From: Chitinophagaceae bacterium
Lineage (GTDB): Bacteria; Bacteroidota; Bacteroidia; Chitinophagales; Chitinophagaceae
Reading direction: 5' to 3'
DNA: 64,000 nucleotides
Assembly (NCBI GenBank): GCA_013140985.1
Contig: JABFRU010000011.1
Span: 62,001-126,000, forward strand
Of the stretch, positions 18,724 through 27,810 are shown one piece after another. A program made the translations under genes and the position numbers. Position 1 is the stretch's first letter. Each line of letters starts with the position of its first letter. A model generated the notes under the pieces. That model saw only the letters and a program-made list of their open reading frames with translations. It searched no databases and was not told where the DNA came from.

Positions 18724-19584
18724 TTACTCTTCGTTTGCATTGGAGATCATAAACCTGTCGGCATCTTTTAAAAAAGGAAGTTTTGTTCTTACCGTTTCAA
18801 GATGCGATCTGTCAAGTGTAATTGTATAAATATCTTCTTCCTCTTTTTTAGTATATAACACTTCCCCTAACGGATCAATAACCATACTGTCACCACTATG
18901 ATGAATATTGTTCCCATCATCACCCACCCTGTTCACTCCTACCACATAGCATTGGTTCTCGATTGCTCTCGCCTGCAATAGTGTTTTCCAGGCATGGTTT
19001 CTTTTTTCGGGCCAGTTGGCTACATATAATAATATATCATACTCGGCCTCACCCCCCAAGCGATGCTCCTTCCCTTCTCCCGCCTCTTTGGCGGGATCGG
19101 GAACTCCTGGCGGAGAGGGAGCCTGTCTTGCCCAAACAGGAAACCGCAGGTCATAACAAATTTGTAAATTGATCTTCCACCCTTTTACAGAAGCGATCAA
19201 TCTTTTTTTGCCCGGGGTATAATGCTCATCCTCTCCGGCAAATGCAAAACAATGTCGTTTATCATACATTCCATATTCACCATTGGGTAACATCCAGATA
19301 AGGCGGTTGTAGTAATCTCCTTCTTCTGATATGATAACACTTCCTGTAAGAATGATCTTTTTTTCTTTTGCAATTCTTTTCATCCATTGTACCGTTTCCC
19401 CTTCCATGGTTTCTGCAAGCAATTCCGGTTTCATGCTAAAACCGGTACTGAACATTTCGGGCAACACAACTATTTCCGTTCTTCCTTTAATGCTGTTGAT
19501 CTTTTCTTCCAGCATTTGAAGATTGGTTATTTTATTTTCCCAATGAAGGTCGGTTTGGATAGTAGTGATAGTAAGCACTGACAT
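18724..19584 (-). CDS. Nitrilase/omega-amidase family hydrolase with in-frame insertion
   Basis: EIVVLPEMFSTGFSM, INLQICYDLRFPVWARQ, LLYVANWPEKRNHAWKTLLQARAIENQCYVVGVNRVG. Confidence 0.92.
   Translation of the reverse strand: MSVLTITTIQTDLHWENKITNLQMLEEKINSIKGRTEIVVLPEMFSTGFSMKPELLAETMEGETVQWMKRIAKEKKIILTGSVIISEEGDYYNRLIWMLPNGEYGMYDKRHCFAFAGEDEHYTPGKKRLIASVKGWKINLQICYDLRFPVWARQAPSPPGVPDPAKEAGEGKEHRLGGEAEYDILLYVANWPEKRNHAWKTLLQARAIENQCYVVGVNRVGDDGNNIHHSGDSMVIDPLGEVLYTKKEEEDIYTITLDRSHLETVRTKLPFLKDADRFMISNANEE
19046..19124. repeat. In-frame GC-rich palindromic repeat inside the nitrilase CDS
   Basis: Minus-strand CAGGCTCCCTCTCCGCCAGGAGTTCCCGATCCCGCCAAAGAGGCGGGAGAAGGGAAGGAGCATCGCTTGGGGGGTGAGGC; hairpin CCCGCC/GGCGGG at 19079-19084 and 19090-19095; encodes about APSPPGVPDPAKEAGEGKEHRLGGEA. 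Confidence 0.85.
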
Positions 19585-19643
19585 TTTCTTTTCGTAGCAG
19601 GTAAAATTAGCAGATTTAATTCAATGAAGATTGACCGGGTTTA

Positions 19644-19679
19644 TAAACAAAAAAGCAGCCCCCGCTTATTGGGGCTGCT
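19644..19679 (-). terminator. Rho-independent terminator downstream of the porP/sprF-like gene
   Basis: AGCAGCCCC (19654-19662) / GGGGCTGCT (19671-19679), then a minus-strand T run (TTTTTTG). Confidence 0.85.
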
Positions 19680-19705
19680 AACCTTTAACCATCTGCTTTT
19701 ACAAA

Positions 19706-20599
19706 CTATTTTGAAAGATTATAACGCAATAACATTTCATGACCGTTAGCTCCTGCATCATAAACGCTGACCGGGGTTTTATAAATATCAAAGGAGTAAC
19801 CGATCGTAAATTTCTTTTTGATATGAAGGCCTGCTGAAAGGATCCAACTTTGCTTTGCCCTGTATCCCACTCCCCACCAGAAAGTTTCGTTGTGCTCAAC
19901 CCGCAGGCCGCCCTGGTATTCAGTAGGAGCATTAGGCATATATATCACCATCAAACTGGGGATAAGGTCTGTACTGGGATCCACTTCCCATTTGTAGTTT
20001 CCATGAAAATAATAATGACGGTACAAACGCCCTTCTTCTTTCCTTGTCAGGTTGCCTGTATAAAAATCAAGCTTGGATTGAACAAGATGTGAAGCGGATG
20101 CCCCGATCTGGAATTTTTTTCCTGTATAAGAAATTCCAAACCCTGCATCGAAAACAAATTTGTTATCGCTGGTGCCGATAGCAGGATCAGCTCCTAATGT
20201 TGCTGTTAGTTTTTCCCTGTCCAAAGAATATTGTTGTCCTCTTGCTTCAAGACCTAATGAAAAAGTTCCGCCATTACCTGTTGGTATATGTTTGGCAAAA
20301 GCTAATTCGATCCCGGTTCTTGAAGTAGGGCCGGTTTTATCATTATAGATATAACCACCTAAACCGATCTTAAGACCCGGCAAGGCAAATGATCCGAAAA
20401 CAGTTGCCGTCTTAGGGCTTCCGCTGAAACCTGACCACTGTGTGCGGTAACTTACACCAACCGCTCCCCCTCCCACACCGGCGGTAGATGGATTATGAAA
20501 AACTCCCTGCAGATCACTCATTGATGATGTTTGCAATTGTTGCGCATTTGTTTGCTTGATGCAAGCCAGCGCAAAAAGGATGAAAAAATATTTTTTCAT
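19706..20599 (-). CDS. PorP/SprF family type IX secretion system membrane protein
   Basis: NAQQLQTSSMSDLQGVFHNPSTAGVGGGAVGVSYRTQWSGFSGSPKTATVFGSFAL. Confidence 0.9.
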   Translation of the reverse strand: MKKYFFILFALACIKQTNAQQLQTSSMSDLQGVFHNPSTAGVGGGAVGVSYRTQWSGFSGSPKTATVFGSFALPGLKIGLGGYIYNDKTGPTSRTGIELAFAKHIPTGNGGTFSLGLEARGQQYSLDREKLTATLGADPAIGTSDNKFVFDAGFGISYTGKKFQIGASASHLVQSKLDFYTGNLTRKEEGRLYRHYYFHGNYKWEVDPSTDLIPSLMVIYMPNAPTEYQGGLRVEHNETFWWGVGYRAKQSWILSAGLHIKKKFTIGYSFDIYKTPVSVYDAGANGHEMLLRYNLSK

Positions 20600-20636
20600 G
20601 TTTATATTTTTTATTGTGTTTGGTCACATGTAATTC

Positions 20637-20687
20637 GCCATAAAATTTTCATCGCTGTTATATAAGATAGCTCGAAAATTTTATGGC
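20637..20687. repeat. Perfect 14-bp inverted repeat GCCATAAAATTTTC...GAAAATTTTATGGC
   Basis: Left arm 20637-20650, right arm 20674-20687; same family as 52505-52555. Confidence 0.8.
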
Positions 20688-20715
20688 TTATTTCATGATT
20701 ATAAATTGTTATTGG

Positions 20716-23700
20716 TTATCTCAAAATTGTTACGTCACCTTTCAGTGTTACATAAGCACCATTCATCAGCAGGTAGTTGACAACATAATAATAAGTGCCG
20801 TCAGCCACCGGCTTGCCATTATAAGTGCCCTCCCAGTTGTTGGCATAGTTGTCATTTTTGTAAACAATATTGCCATAGCGGTTGAACACCGTTACATAGA
20901 CTTGCTTTACACAAAGCCCACCGTTGTTAGTTACCACCCATCTATCATTCATGCCATCGCTGTTGGGTGTAAAGGCATCCATTACTTTCAAACAATAAGG
21001 TAATACAGTAACGATCACATTGTCTGAAGAAATACAACCATTCACATCTGTAACTGTCATGGTATAAGTTGCAGTTACTGGTGGTTTAGCAACCGGAGTG
21101 AAAGTAGTAGCGCCTGATGTAATAGTGGTAACAGGCGTCCATGCAATAGTAGCAGGAGTACCTGTGCTGCTTCCAGATAAGTTTACATTATCTCCTTCTA
21201 CAATGGTTTGATCTTGTCCTGCATTTACAGCGGGAGACGGTTTTACCGGAACTGTTACAGCTTTTGTTACGATACCACATGCTGCATCTTTTATTGAAAT
21301 TGTTTTTGGACCAGGTGCAAGGTTGCTGAATGTATTAGAAGACTGAAAGGGTCCGCCATTGATACTATAAGTATAAGGTGCGATCCCTCCTGTCGCAGTA
21401 ATAGTAATTACACCCTGCGTTGCATTATCGCAACTGGAAACAATGGATTCCGATGTTGAAACATTCAGCAATGTGGTATCACCGTACTCCAATATATGAT
21501 TGCTGAAAACACCCACGGAAAACAATCTTCTGTTCGCTGCAGGGGTTCCTGCGGGCACATTCTTCGGTGCAAAGCTTAAACTGGTATGGTTAGTGGGTGA
21601 AGGAGGTACGTCTATCCTCCATGTAGCACCGCCGTTATTTGTTACAAGGAATCCGCCGGCACAACCTATATACCCATTATTTAAATCATGAAATACAACT
21701 GAGTTAAAGTTGCCCACAGGGAAAATGGAAAGAATATTACCTGTTATATCCTGCCAGGTATTGCCGCCGTCTGTTGTTCTGAAAACTACTTTGCGGGGGA
21801 AACCATTACCTACAAGAAATACGGTGTTTACATTCAGCGCAAACATGTCATTGTAGGTTATCTGTGGGGTTACACCCGGAGTAGGTAACGGCAGTTTACT
21901 CCAGGTTGCACCTCCATCTGAGGTTTTCCATATAGTATCCCTTGTGCCGCATACATAGCCAACAAGGCGAGTGGGGAATTCAATATGTCTGAAATTTTGA
22001 AAGTTCGTTCCGGTATGAAAGCCATTAAAAGTTGTCCAGGTAGTTCCTCCGTTTGTTGATCTGAATATTTTGGGTGACCTGTTAGCGGCAGGAACTGAAA
22101 ATCCACTATAGCCACAAACCCACACACTGTCATTACCAATCGCTGCCACATCAAACATTTGTTCGTTGCCATTTGAAAATACCGGGTCAATCGTTGGGAG
22201 TGCTGGCTGCGCAACATTCATATCAGTCGTTCTGTAAATATTGCCAACACTTGTGGCAAAATAGGCTTTGGCCGGGTTGTTAGTGGCATAAGCGGCTGAG
22301 TTAATTGAAATATTCAGGTTAATGAAATCCTGTCGCACAATCTGGTCCCATGTTTTACCGCCATCATTGGTTCTGGCTATGGTTCCGCCACCGGCAGCAA
22401 TAGCATTATTGCAATCTGCGAAATCAATTTTATTAAAGGCCCCGGTTGTTCCCTGCACATAAGTGCTGCTCCATACGCCACCGGGTATTGAATCGGCCAC
22501 AACACCATTCTGACCTGCAGCAACAAATTTACCTGATGGTAAAATGTCCATTGCCTGGCCACCAAATGCACTGTAGTTTCTTCCGGTTGGCAGCCACCTT
22601 TCTTCTACCCAGGTAGTACCATTATCAACAGATGTCATCATCCTGTTGACTGGGTTTAATGCGGGCGAAAGAACAGGAACAAATATTTTTCCATTAGCTG
22701 CCCTTATAATATTGGAAGGATTTAAGAATGTAAAAATTGGATTGACCGCCGGAATTGTAGGAAACCCTGTTGGGGGATTGGTAAGGTTTACCAGTTGATA
22801 TCTTCCCCTTTCGTTTAATCCGTTTGCCATATTCAGGGTAACGTCATTTGCTCCTGTATAAATTCTTATTGCAGTATTGTTGGTATTGGAAATTAATAAT
22901 ATGGTGGTTTGATCAAGAATAAGCATAGCTCTGTATGACTGTGTGGCTGCCGTAACAGTCCTGTATAAACCGGCAGATCCGCTACAGGGTACAGGTGGAG
23001 TTACTGTATTACCCGAAAAACCCAACCTTTCTTTGGTAATGGAATAATCTGTAAGTGTGCCATTTGAAAATTTCCATACCATAGATGCATGTTGCGCACC
23101 AAGAGCCGAGGTTTGTCCGCCGGTGGGAAGGCAGGTTGCTGCATTTACAGCAGGAATTTGTATGGTCGGGCCACCGCTTGAATGTTGTGAGTTTCCGGTA
23201 ATATACCCGGTGTTATCATCAAAGAACATGATACGCTGTATTTCTTTTCCTTTCCCTGTTACCGTGTATAATTGAGGCGCAACGTTGGGGTTATTAATAT
23301 ATCCTATCCGTGTAATGGTGCCACCGGATGGAGAAACTAAAGAATCCCATGTAGCGCCGCCGTCATTGGTAAAGTAAACTTTGGGAATTGAATCTAAAGT
23401 ATTCCACTCTCCACCGATATATCCCTTGTTATCATTGACAAACCATGCGGTGTTAATATTTTTTGCATTGGCAAACAATGGTGTGATTACACGACTCCAT
23501 GTAGCGCCACCATCTGTGGTTTTGGCCATACATCCGCCCGAACCCACTGCATAGGCGATACTAGAAGAAACAAAATGAACATCCTGAAAAGATGTCGAGG
23601 TTTGTAACCCCACAGCATTCATAAATGAAAAATTTCCATAGCTCCAGGTAGTACCCCCGTTCTTAGTATAGGCAATGCCACCACTGGCACCAACAGCGAT

Positions 23701-23877
23701 CCCGTTGTTATTATCAAAAAAATCAAGGTCAATAACATTAAACCCGAATTTTTGGGGGTTACTGAACCGCCAGTTAGTAGTGTTGTAAAAACTTTGGCTT
23801 GCGGCAAGCAAGGAGGAGAAAGAGATCAAAATTACCAGCAGGAATTTTGATAATTTCCCAAAGCAGTGCTTCTTCAT
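20716..23877 (-). CDS. YCF48-like repeat (beta-propeller) secreted protein with CHU_C-type (T9SS type B) C-terminal domain
   Basis: Repeated TxDGGxTW motifs; C-terminus VMDAFTPNSDGMNDRWVVTNNGGLCVKQVYVTVFNRYGNIVYKNDNYANNWEGTYNGKPVADGTYYYVVNY. Confidence 0.9.
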   Translation of the reverse strand: MKKHCFGKLSKFLLVILISFSSLLAASQSFYNTTNWRFSNPQKFGFNVIDLDFFDNNNGIAVGASGGIAYTKNGGTTWSYGNFSFMNAVGLQTSTSFQDVHFVSSSIAYAVGSGGCMAKTTDGGATWSRVITPLFANAKNINTAWFVNDNKGYIGGEWNTLDSIPKVYFTNDGGATWDSLVSPSGGTITRIGYINNPNVAPQLYTVTGKGKEIQRIMFFDDNTGYITGNSQHSSGGPTIQIPAVNAATCLPTGGQTSALGAQHASMVWKFSNGTLTDYSITKERLGFSGNTVTPPVPCSGSAGLYRTVTAATQSYRAMLILDQTTILLISNTNNTAIRIYTGANDVTLNMANGLNERGRYQLVNLTNPPTGFPTIPAVNPIFTFLNPSNIIRAANGKIFVPVLSPALNPVNRMMTSVDNGTTWVEERWLPTGRNYSAFGGQAMDILPSGKFVAAGQNGVVADSIPGGVWSSTYVQGTTGAFNKIDFADCNNAIAAGGGTIARTNDGGKTWDQIVRQDFINLNISINSAAYATNNPAKAYFATSVGNIYRTTDMNVAQPALPTIDPVFSNGNEQMFDVAAIGNDSVWVCGYSGFSVPAANRSPKIFRSTNGGTTWTTFNGFHTGTNFQNFRHIEFPTRLVGYVCGTRDTIWKTSDGGATWSKLPLPTPGVTPQITYNDMFALNVNTVFLVGNGFPRKVVFRTTDGGNTWQDITGNILSIFPVGNFNSVVFHDLNNGYIGCAGGFLVTNNGGATWRIDVPPSPTNHTSLSFAPKNVPAGTPAANRRLFSVGVFSNHILEYGDTTLLNVSTSESIVSSCDNATQGVITITATGGIAPYTYSINGGPFQSSNTFSNLAPGPKTISIKDAACGIVTKAVTVPVKPSPAVNAGQDQTIVEGDNVNLSGSSTGTPATIAWTPVTTITSGATTFTPVAKPPVTATYTMTVTDVNGCISSDNVIVTVLPYCLKVMDAFTPNSDGMNDRWVVTNNGGLCVKQVYVTVFNRYGNIVYKNDNYANNWEGTYNGKPVADGTYYYVVNYLLMNGAYVTLKGDVTILR

Positions 23878-23944
23878 TTTAATTATTTTTTGTTTGGTTT
23901 GTAAAAGAGAGGGGCAAGGTTAGGCCAACCTTATATTTCCATTT

Positions 23945-23960
23945 GTAGAATTAATTCTAC
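23945..23960. promoter_or_regulatory. 16-bp perfect palindrome GTAGAATTAATTCTAC in a divergent intergenic region
   Basis: Self-complementary; between the divergently transcribed starts at 23877 (-) and 23988/24006 (+). Confidence 0.4.
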
Positions 23961-23987
23961 TTCGTATATTTTTTATTTGGCAGAATA

Positions 23988-26900
23988 TTGTTCTTTGTTA
24001 ATACCATGTGCCTAAGGATCTCTTTCATACTTATCATTCTTTCTTTCAGTGCAATGACCTTCGCACAGGATAAATCCAACAAGGGCAAAGAGTTTTGGCT
24101 GGGATATGGTTATAATTCATGGTTCTTTGTTCCAGATGGGGCCCTTCCTCCAAATTCACAGGAACTGAATCTTTATCTGTCCACTGAAGCTGCGGCTACG
24201 GTAACTGTTTCAATACCTAATACAGGCTGGAGCCAGACGCTTACTATCCCGGCCAATACCGTTGATGCCAGCATCCTTGTTCCTAAAACAGGGGCTAATG
24301 ATGCCCGGATAATAAGTGAGGGTTTATCTAACAAAGCAGTACATATTGTGAGTGATACTCCTATCGTGGTGTTTGCTCATATGTACAATACACAAACATC
24401 TGGTGCCACTATGCTTATCCCGGTGGAGACCTATGGGTATAAATATTATTCGCTGAACTATTCACAATCACAATCCAATTCAAGAGTTCCTTATTCCTAT
24501 TCCACCACGACAGCCAATGCTCCTAACTGGCATTCCTGGTTTTATGTAGTGGCATCCGAAGACAATACAAGGCTGCTGATAACCCCTTCAGATACTACTC
24601 AAAGCGGAATGCTGCCCGGTCAAACTTTTACTGTCAACCTGAACAAGGGGGAAGTGTATAATGTGATGGGCAAAATTGTAAATGGTGGAAATCAGCTCTG
24701 GCAGGCCAGCAAGGATCTAACAGGAAGCAAAGTAGTTTCTGTTCCCGGCAATGATGGTAATTGCCACCCTTTTGCCCTTTTTTCCGGCAGCGGGGGGATA
24801 CGCCTTTGTTATTTTGACGGCGGAGAAGTGATGATGCAGCAGGCTTTTCCTGTGCAGGCATGGGGTACCCGTTACCTCACCTACCATATGCTCAACAATA
24901 CGAATACTGATATCAATGATCCTTTCAAGAATTTCTACCGGATCGCCGTTGATGACCCAACTACTGCTGTGCTGCGGAACGGCATACCGCTGACAGGGCT
25001 TACAAATAATTTTTATTACGAGATCGTTGACAGTACCGGGGGCGATTATATCACCGCTGATAAACCAATCATGGTGGCACAATACACACCGGGCGGCAAC
25101 CGCTGCTGGAACAACAGCCAGTTTGCCTATGGTGATCCGGAAATGATCTACCTCAGTCCGCTGGAACAAGGAAGTAAGGATGCACTGTTCTATGCCAACC
25201 GGAAAACCTTTATTGATTTCAATTACCTGAATGTACAAGTGAAAACAGCCGGCATACCCTCACTCAAACTGGATGGCAATCCATTTGATCCGGCCAATAT
25301 CATTACACATCCTAATAACCCGGCGTATTCCGTTGCGGTGGCCCGAATAACAGGGGCGGCGGGTCAGCACCGGCTTACCTGCGATTCCATTTTTAACGCC
25401 ACTATTTACGGACTCGGATATTTTGAAAGTTATGGTTACAACGTAGGCACCTTTGTTAATAACCTGAACAATTACACAGAAATAAAAAATACACTGAACA
25501 CAAACGGCCAGATTGATACATTCACTTGTCCTAATACACCGGTTCGGTTGTTTGCAAAACTGGCTCATCCTGCTACTTCTATCACATGGAAATTAAGCCA
25601 GGTGCCGGGCATAACTCCCAATGCTGATTCTGTTATTACCAATCCAGTTCCGATCAGAATTGAAGTGATCAACGGAAGAACGTATTATGTATATACCCTG
25701 CAACAGGATTTTACATTTTCAAGTCCCGGAGTGTATAAAATACCGGTCTCCTATTCTGCTACTGTAATAGAAAATTGTAATCAAACAGAGAAAGCGGAAT
25801 TGACCATTTTGGTAAAACCGGGGCCTGCTGCTGATTTTTCTATTTCCAATCAATTATGTTTGGCAGATACCGTTCGTTTTACCGGAACAACACCGGCAGG
25901 CTTGTTTAATTATACCAGTTATCTCTGGAACTTTGATGATGCCACCACCCAGAATACAGTCAATGCTAAAAAAAGATTTGCTACTACCGGTCCGCATGAT
26001 GTTCGCTACAGGGTTTATGCAGACAATGGATGTATTGGCGATACAACAAAAACGATCACTATTGTAAACGGAACCGGCCCGGCACTTACATTAAATATTA
26101 CCGGCAACAGGTGTAAAGACAGTGTACTCAGTTTTACTTCATCAATTGTTCCTTCCGCTAATCCTACCACCTGGTATTGGGATTTTGGCGGAGGACAAAC
26201 TATTACTTCAACTACGAATAATATAGCCACGCATAGTTATCCTGCAGCCGGCACCAATATTCTTGTGAGGCATTCTGCTACGCTTACTACCGGTTGCAAT
26301 CCTGATACAATTGATGTGATCATCCCGGTCATTCATAATAATCCTTCGGCATCATTCAGTATTGTTACCGATACGCTTTGTGCCAAAAAACCAATTCAGT
26401 TCCTTTCTACTACAACAGGTGTTGCATCATGGCATTGGGATTTTAGCAATGGTACGGGTAACGATGTGCCGCCATTTTTTCACACTTATAATAGCGCCGG
26501 CCCTTATACGATTACGATGACGATAAGAGATGCGAATGGTTGTGGTTCTGCCCCGGTCAGCAATACGATCACTATAAATCCTTTGCCCGCTATCAATGCC
26601 GGTCCTGATAAAGTTTTCAGTTTGGGGGCTTCAACAACACTGGATGCTACGATCAGTAACCCTTCCAATTATACTTTTTTATGGACACCTTCCACATTTC
26701 TTAATTCAGCAACCATATTGAACCCGGTTTCAACACCTGATATATTGACCACTTATACCATTACCGCAACAGATAAAATTACTTTCTGTACCAATAAAGA
26801 TGGAGTGATAGTGAATCCTGTTTCAAAATTATTTATACCTACTGCCTTTACTCCGAACAATGATGGCAAGAATGACAGATGGAATATCCCGGGATTAGCT

Positions 26901-27098
26901 TTGTATCCTGAAGCGCTGGTGACCGTATTTGACAGGGCAGGGCAAAAAATGTTTGAGTCAAAAAATTACTTCAACAACTCCTGGAACGGCAGCTATGGTG
27001 GGGGCGGCATTCTTCCCGGCGGCGTTTATGTTTATATCATCCTGTTAAATGATGATAAGAAACAGGTGTTGAAAGGAACTGTAACTTTAATACGATAA
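23988..27098 (+). CDS. IgGFc-binding-like N-terminal domain + PKD repeats + CHU_C T9SS sorting domain
   Basis: NKGKEFWLGYGYNSWFF...; PKD-type YLWNFDDATTQN, WHWDFSNGTG; C-term LFIPTAFTPNNDGKNDRWNIPGLALYPEALVTVFDRAGQKMF. Start may be 24006. Confidence 0.88.
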   Translation: MFFVNTMCLRISFILIILSFSAMTFAQDKSNKGKEFWLGYGYNSWFFVPDGALPPNSQELNLYLSTEAAATVTVSIPNTGWSQTLTIPANTVDASILVPKTGANDARIISEGLSNKAVHIVSDTPIVVFAHMYNTQTSGATMLIPVETYGYKYYSLNYSQSQSNSRVPYSYSTTTANAPNWHSWFYVVASEDNTRLLITPSDTTQSGMLPGQTFTVNLNKGEVYNVMGKIVNGGNQLWQASKDLTGSKVVSVPGNDGNCHPFALFSGSGGIRLCYFDGGEVMMQQAFPVQAWGTRYLTYHMLNNTNTDINDPFKNFYRIAVDDPTTAVLRNGIPLTGLTNNFYYEIVDSTGGDYITADKPIMVAQYTPGGNRCWNNSQFAYGDPEMIYLSPLEQGSKDALFYANRKTFIDFNYLNVQVKTAGIPSLKLDGNPFDPANIITHPNNPAYSVAVARITGAAGQHRLTCDSIFNATIYGLGYFESYGYNVGTFVNNLNNYTEIKNTLNTNGQIDTFTCPNTPVRLFAKLAHPATSITWKLSQVPGITPNADSVITNPVPIRIEVINGRTYYVYTLQQDFTFSSPGVYKIPVSYSATVIENCNQTEKAELTILVKPGPAADFSISNQLCLADTVRFTGTTPAGLFNYTSYLWNFDDATTQNTVNAKKRFATTGPHDVRYRVYADNGCIGDTTKTITIVNGTGPALTLNITGNRCKDSVLSFTSSIVPSANPTTWYWDFGGGQTITSTTNNIATHSYPAAGTNILVRHSATLTTGCNPDTIDVIIPVIHNNPSASFSIVTDTLCAKKPIQFLSTTTGVASWHWDFSNGTGNDVPPFFHTYNSAGPYTITMTIRDANGCGSAPVSNTITINPLPAINAGPDKVFSLGASTTLDATISNPSNYTFLWTPSTFLNSATILNPVSTPDILTTYTITATDKITFCTNKDGVIVNPVSKLFIPTAFTPNNDGKNDRWNIPGLALYPEALVTVFDRAGQKMFESKNYFNNSWNGSYGGGGILPGGVYVYIILLNDDKKQVLKGTVTLIR

Positions 27099-27119
27099 TC
27101 CACGGAGAAAAGCTCAATA

Positions 27120-27776
27120 ATGGAAACCAGTACATACGATAAAGAAAAAAATTCGACAGAACGGGAGAAAAAAACAAGCATCCTTATTGCTGATGATCAT
27201 AGTATGATCAGAAAAGGCCTTAAGCTGAACATGCAGCTGACCCTTGGCTATAATGATATAGAAGAAGTGGCTACCTGCAGCAGCCTGATGAATGAGCTGG
27301 TAAAGAAAAAATACACTCATCTTGTTCTCGATATTATTTTATCTGATGGAAGCACTTTGGAAGTGATCCCCAATATCCGCCGTGTATATCCCGATCTGCA
27401 AATTCTTATCTTTTCCATGCAGCCCGCCGAGATCTATGGCGAAGCATTGAAACAATATGGCATCAATTATTATTTGTCAAAATCTGTGGGTGATGAAGAA
27501 ATGATACAGGTGTTGCAAAGATTTTTACAAAACGAAAAACCGGTGCGCCGGAATACTATTCCGCATCACGACAATCCTTTTACAACCCTTGCGCCAAGGG
27601 AACTGGAAATACTTCATTACATATTAAAAGGAGCCGGCACTAAAGAAATTGCCGAGATACTGAACCTGAAAATGAATACCGTTTCCACCATCAAGACCCG
27701 CATCTACGAAAAAACAAATGCGGCCAATATCAAAGAACTGATGGAACTGGCCACTCTATATAATGTGAACTATTAA
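27120..27776 (+). CDS. NarL/LuxR-type response regulator
   Basis: ILIADDHSMIRKGLKLN; VLDIILSDGS; LAPRELEILHYILKGAGTKEIAEILNLKMNTVSTIKTRIYEKTNA. Confidence 0.93.
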   Translation: METSTYDKEKNSTEREKKTSILIADDHSMIRKGLKLNMQLTLGYNDIEEVATCSSLMNELVKKKYTHLVLDIILSDGSTLEVIPNIRRVYPDLQILIFSMQPAEIYGEALKQYGINYYLSKSVGDEEMIQVLQRFLQNEKPVRRNTIPHHDNPFTTLAPRELEILHYILKGAGTKEIAEILNLKMNTVSTIKTRIYEKTNAANIKELMELATLYNVNY

Positions 27777-27810
27777 AAGGGAATCTGTAATTTGGACAGG
27801 CAAAGTCTTT

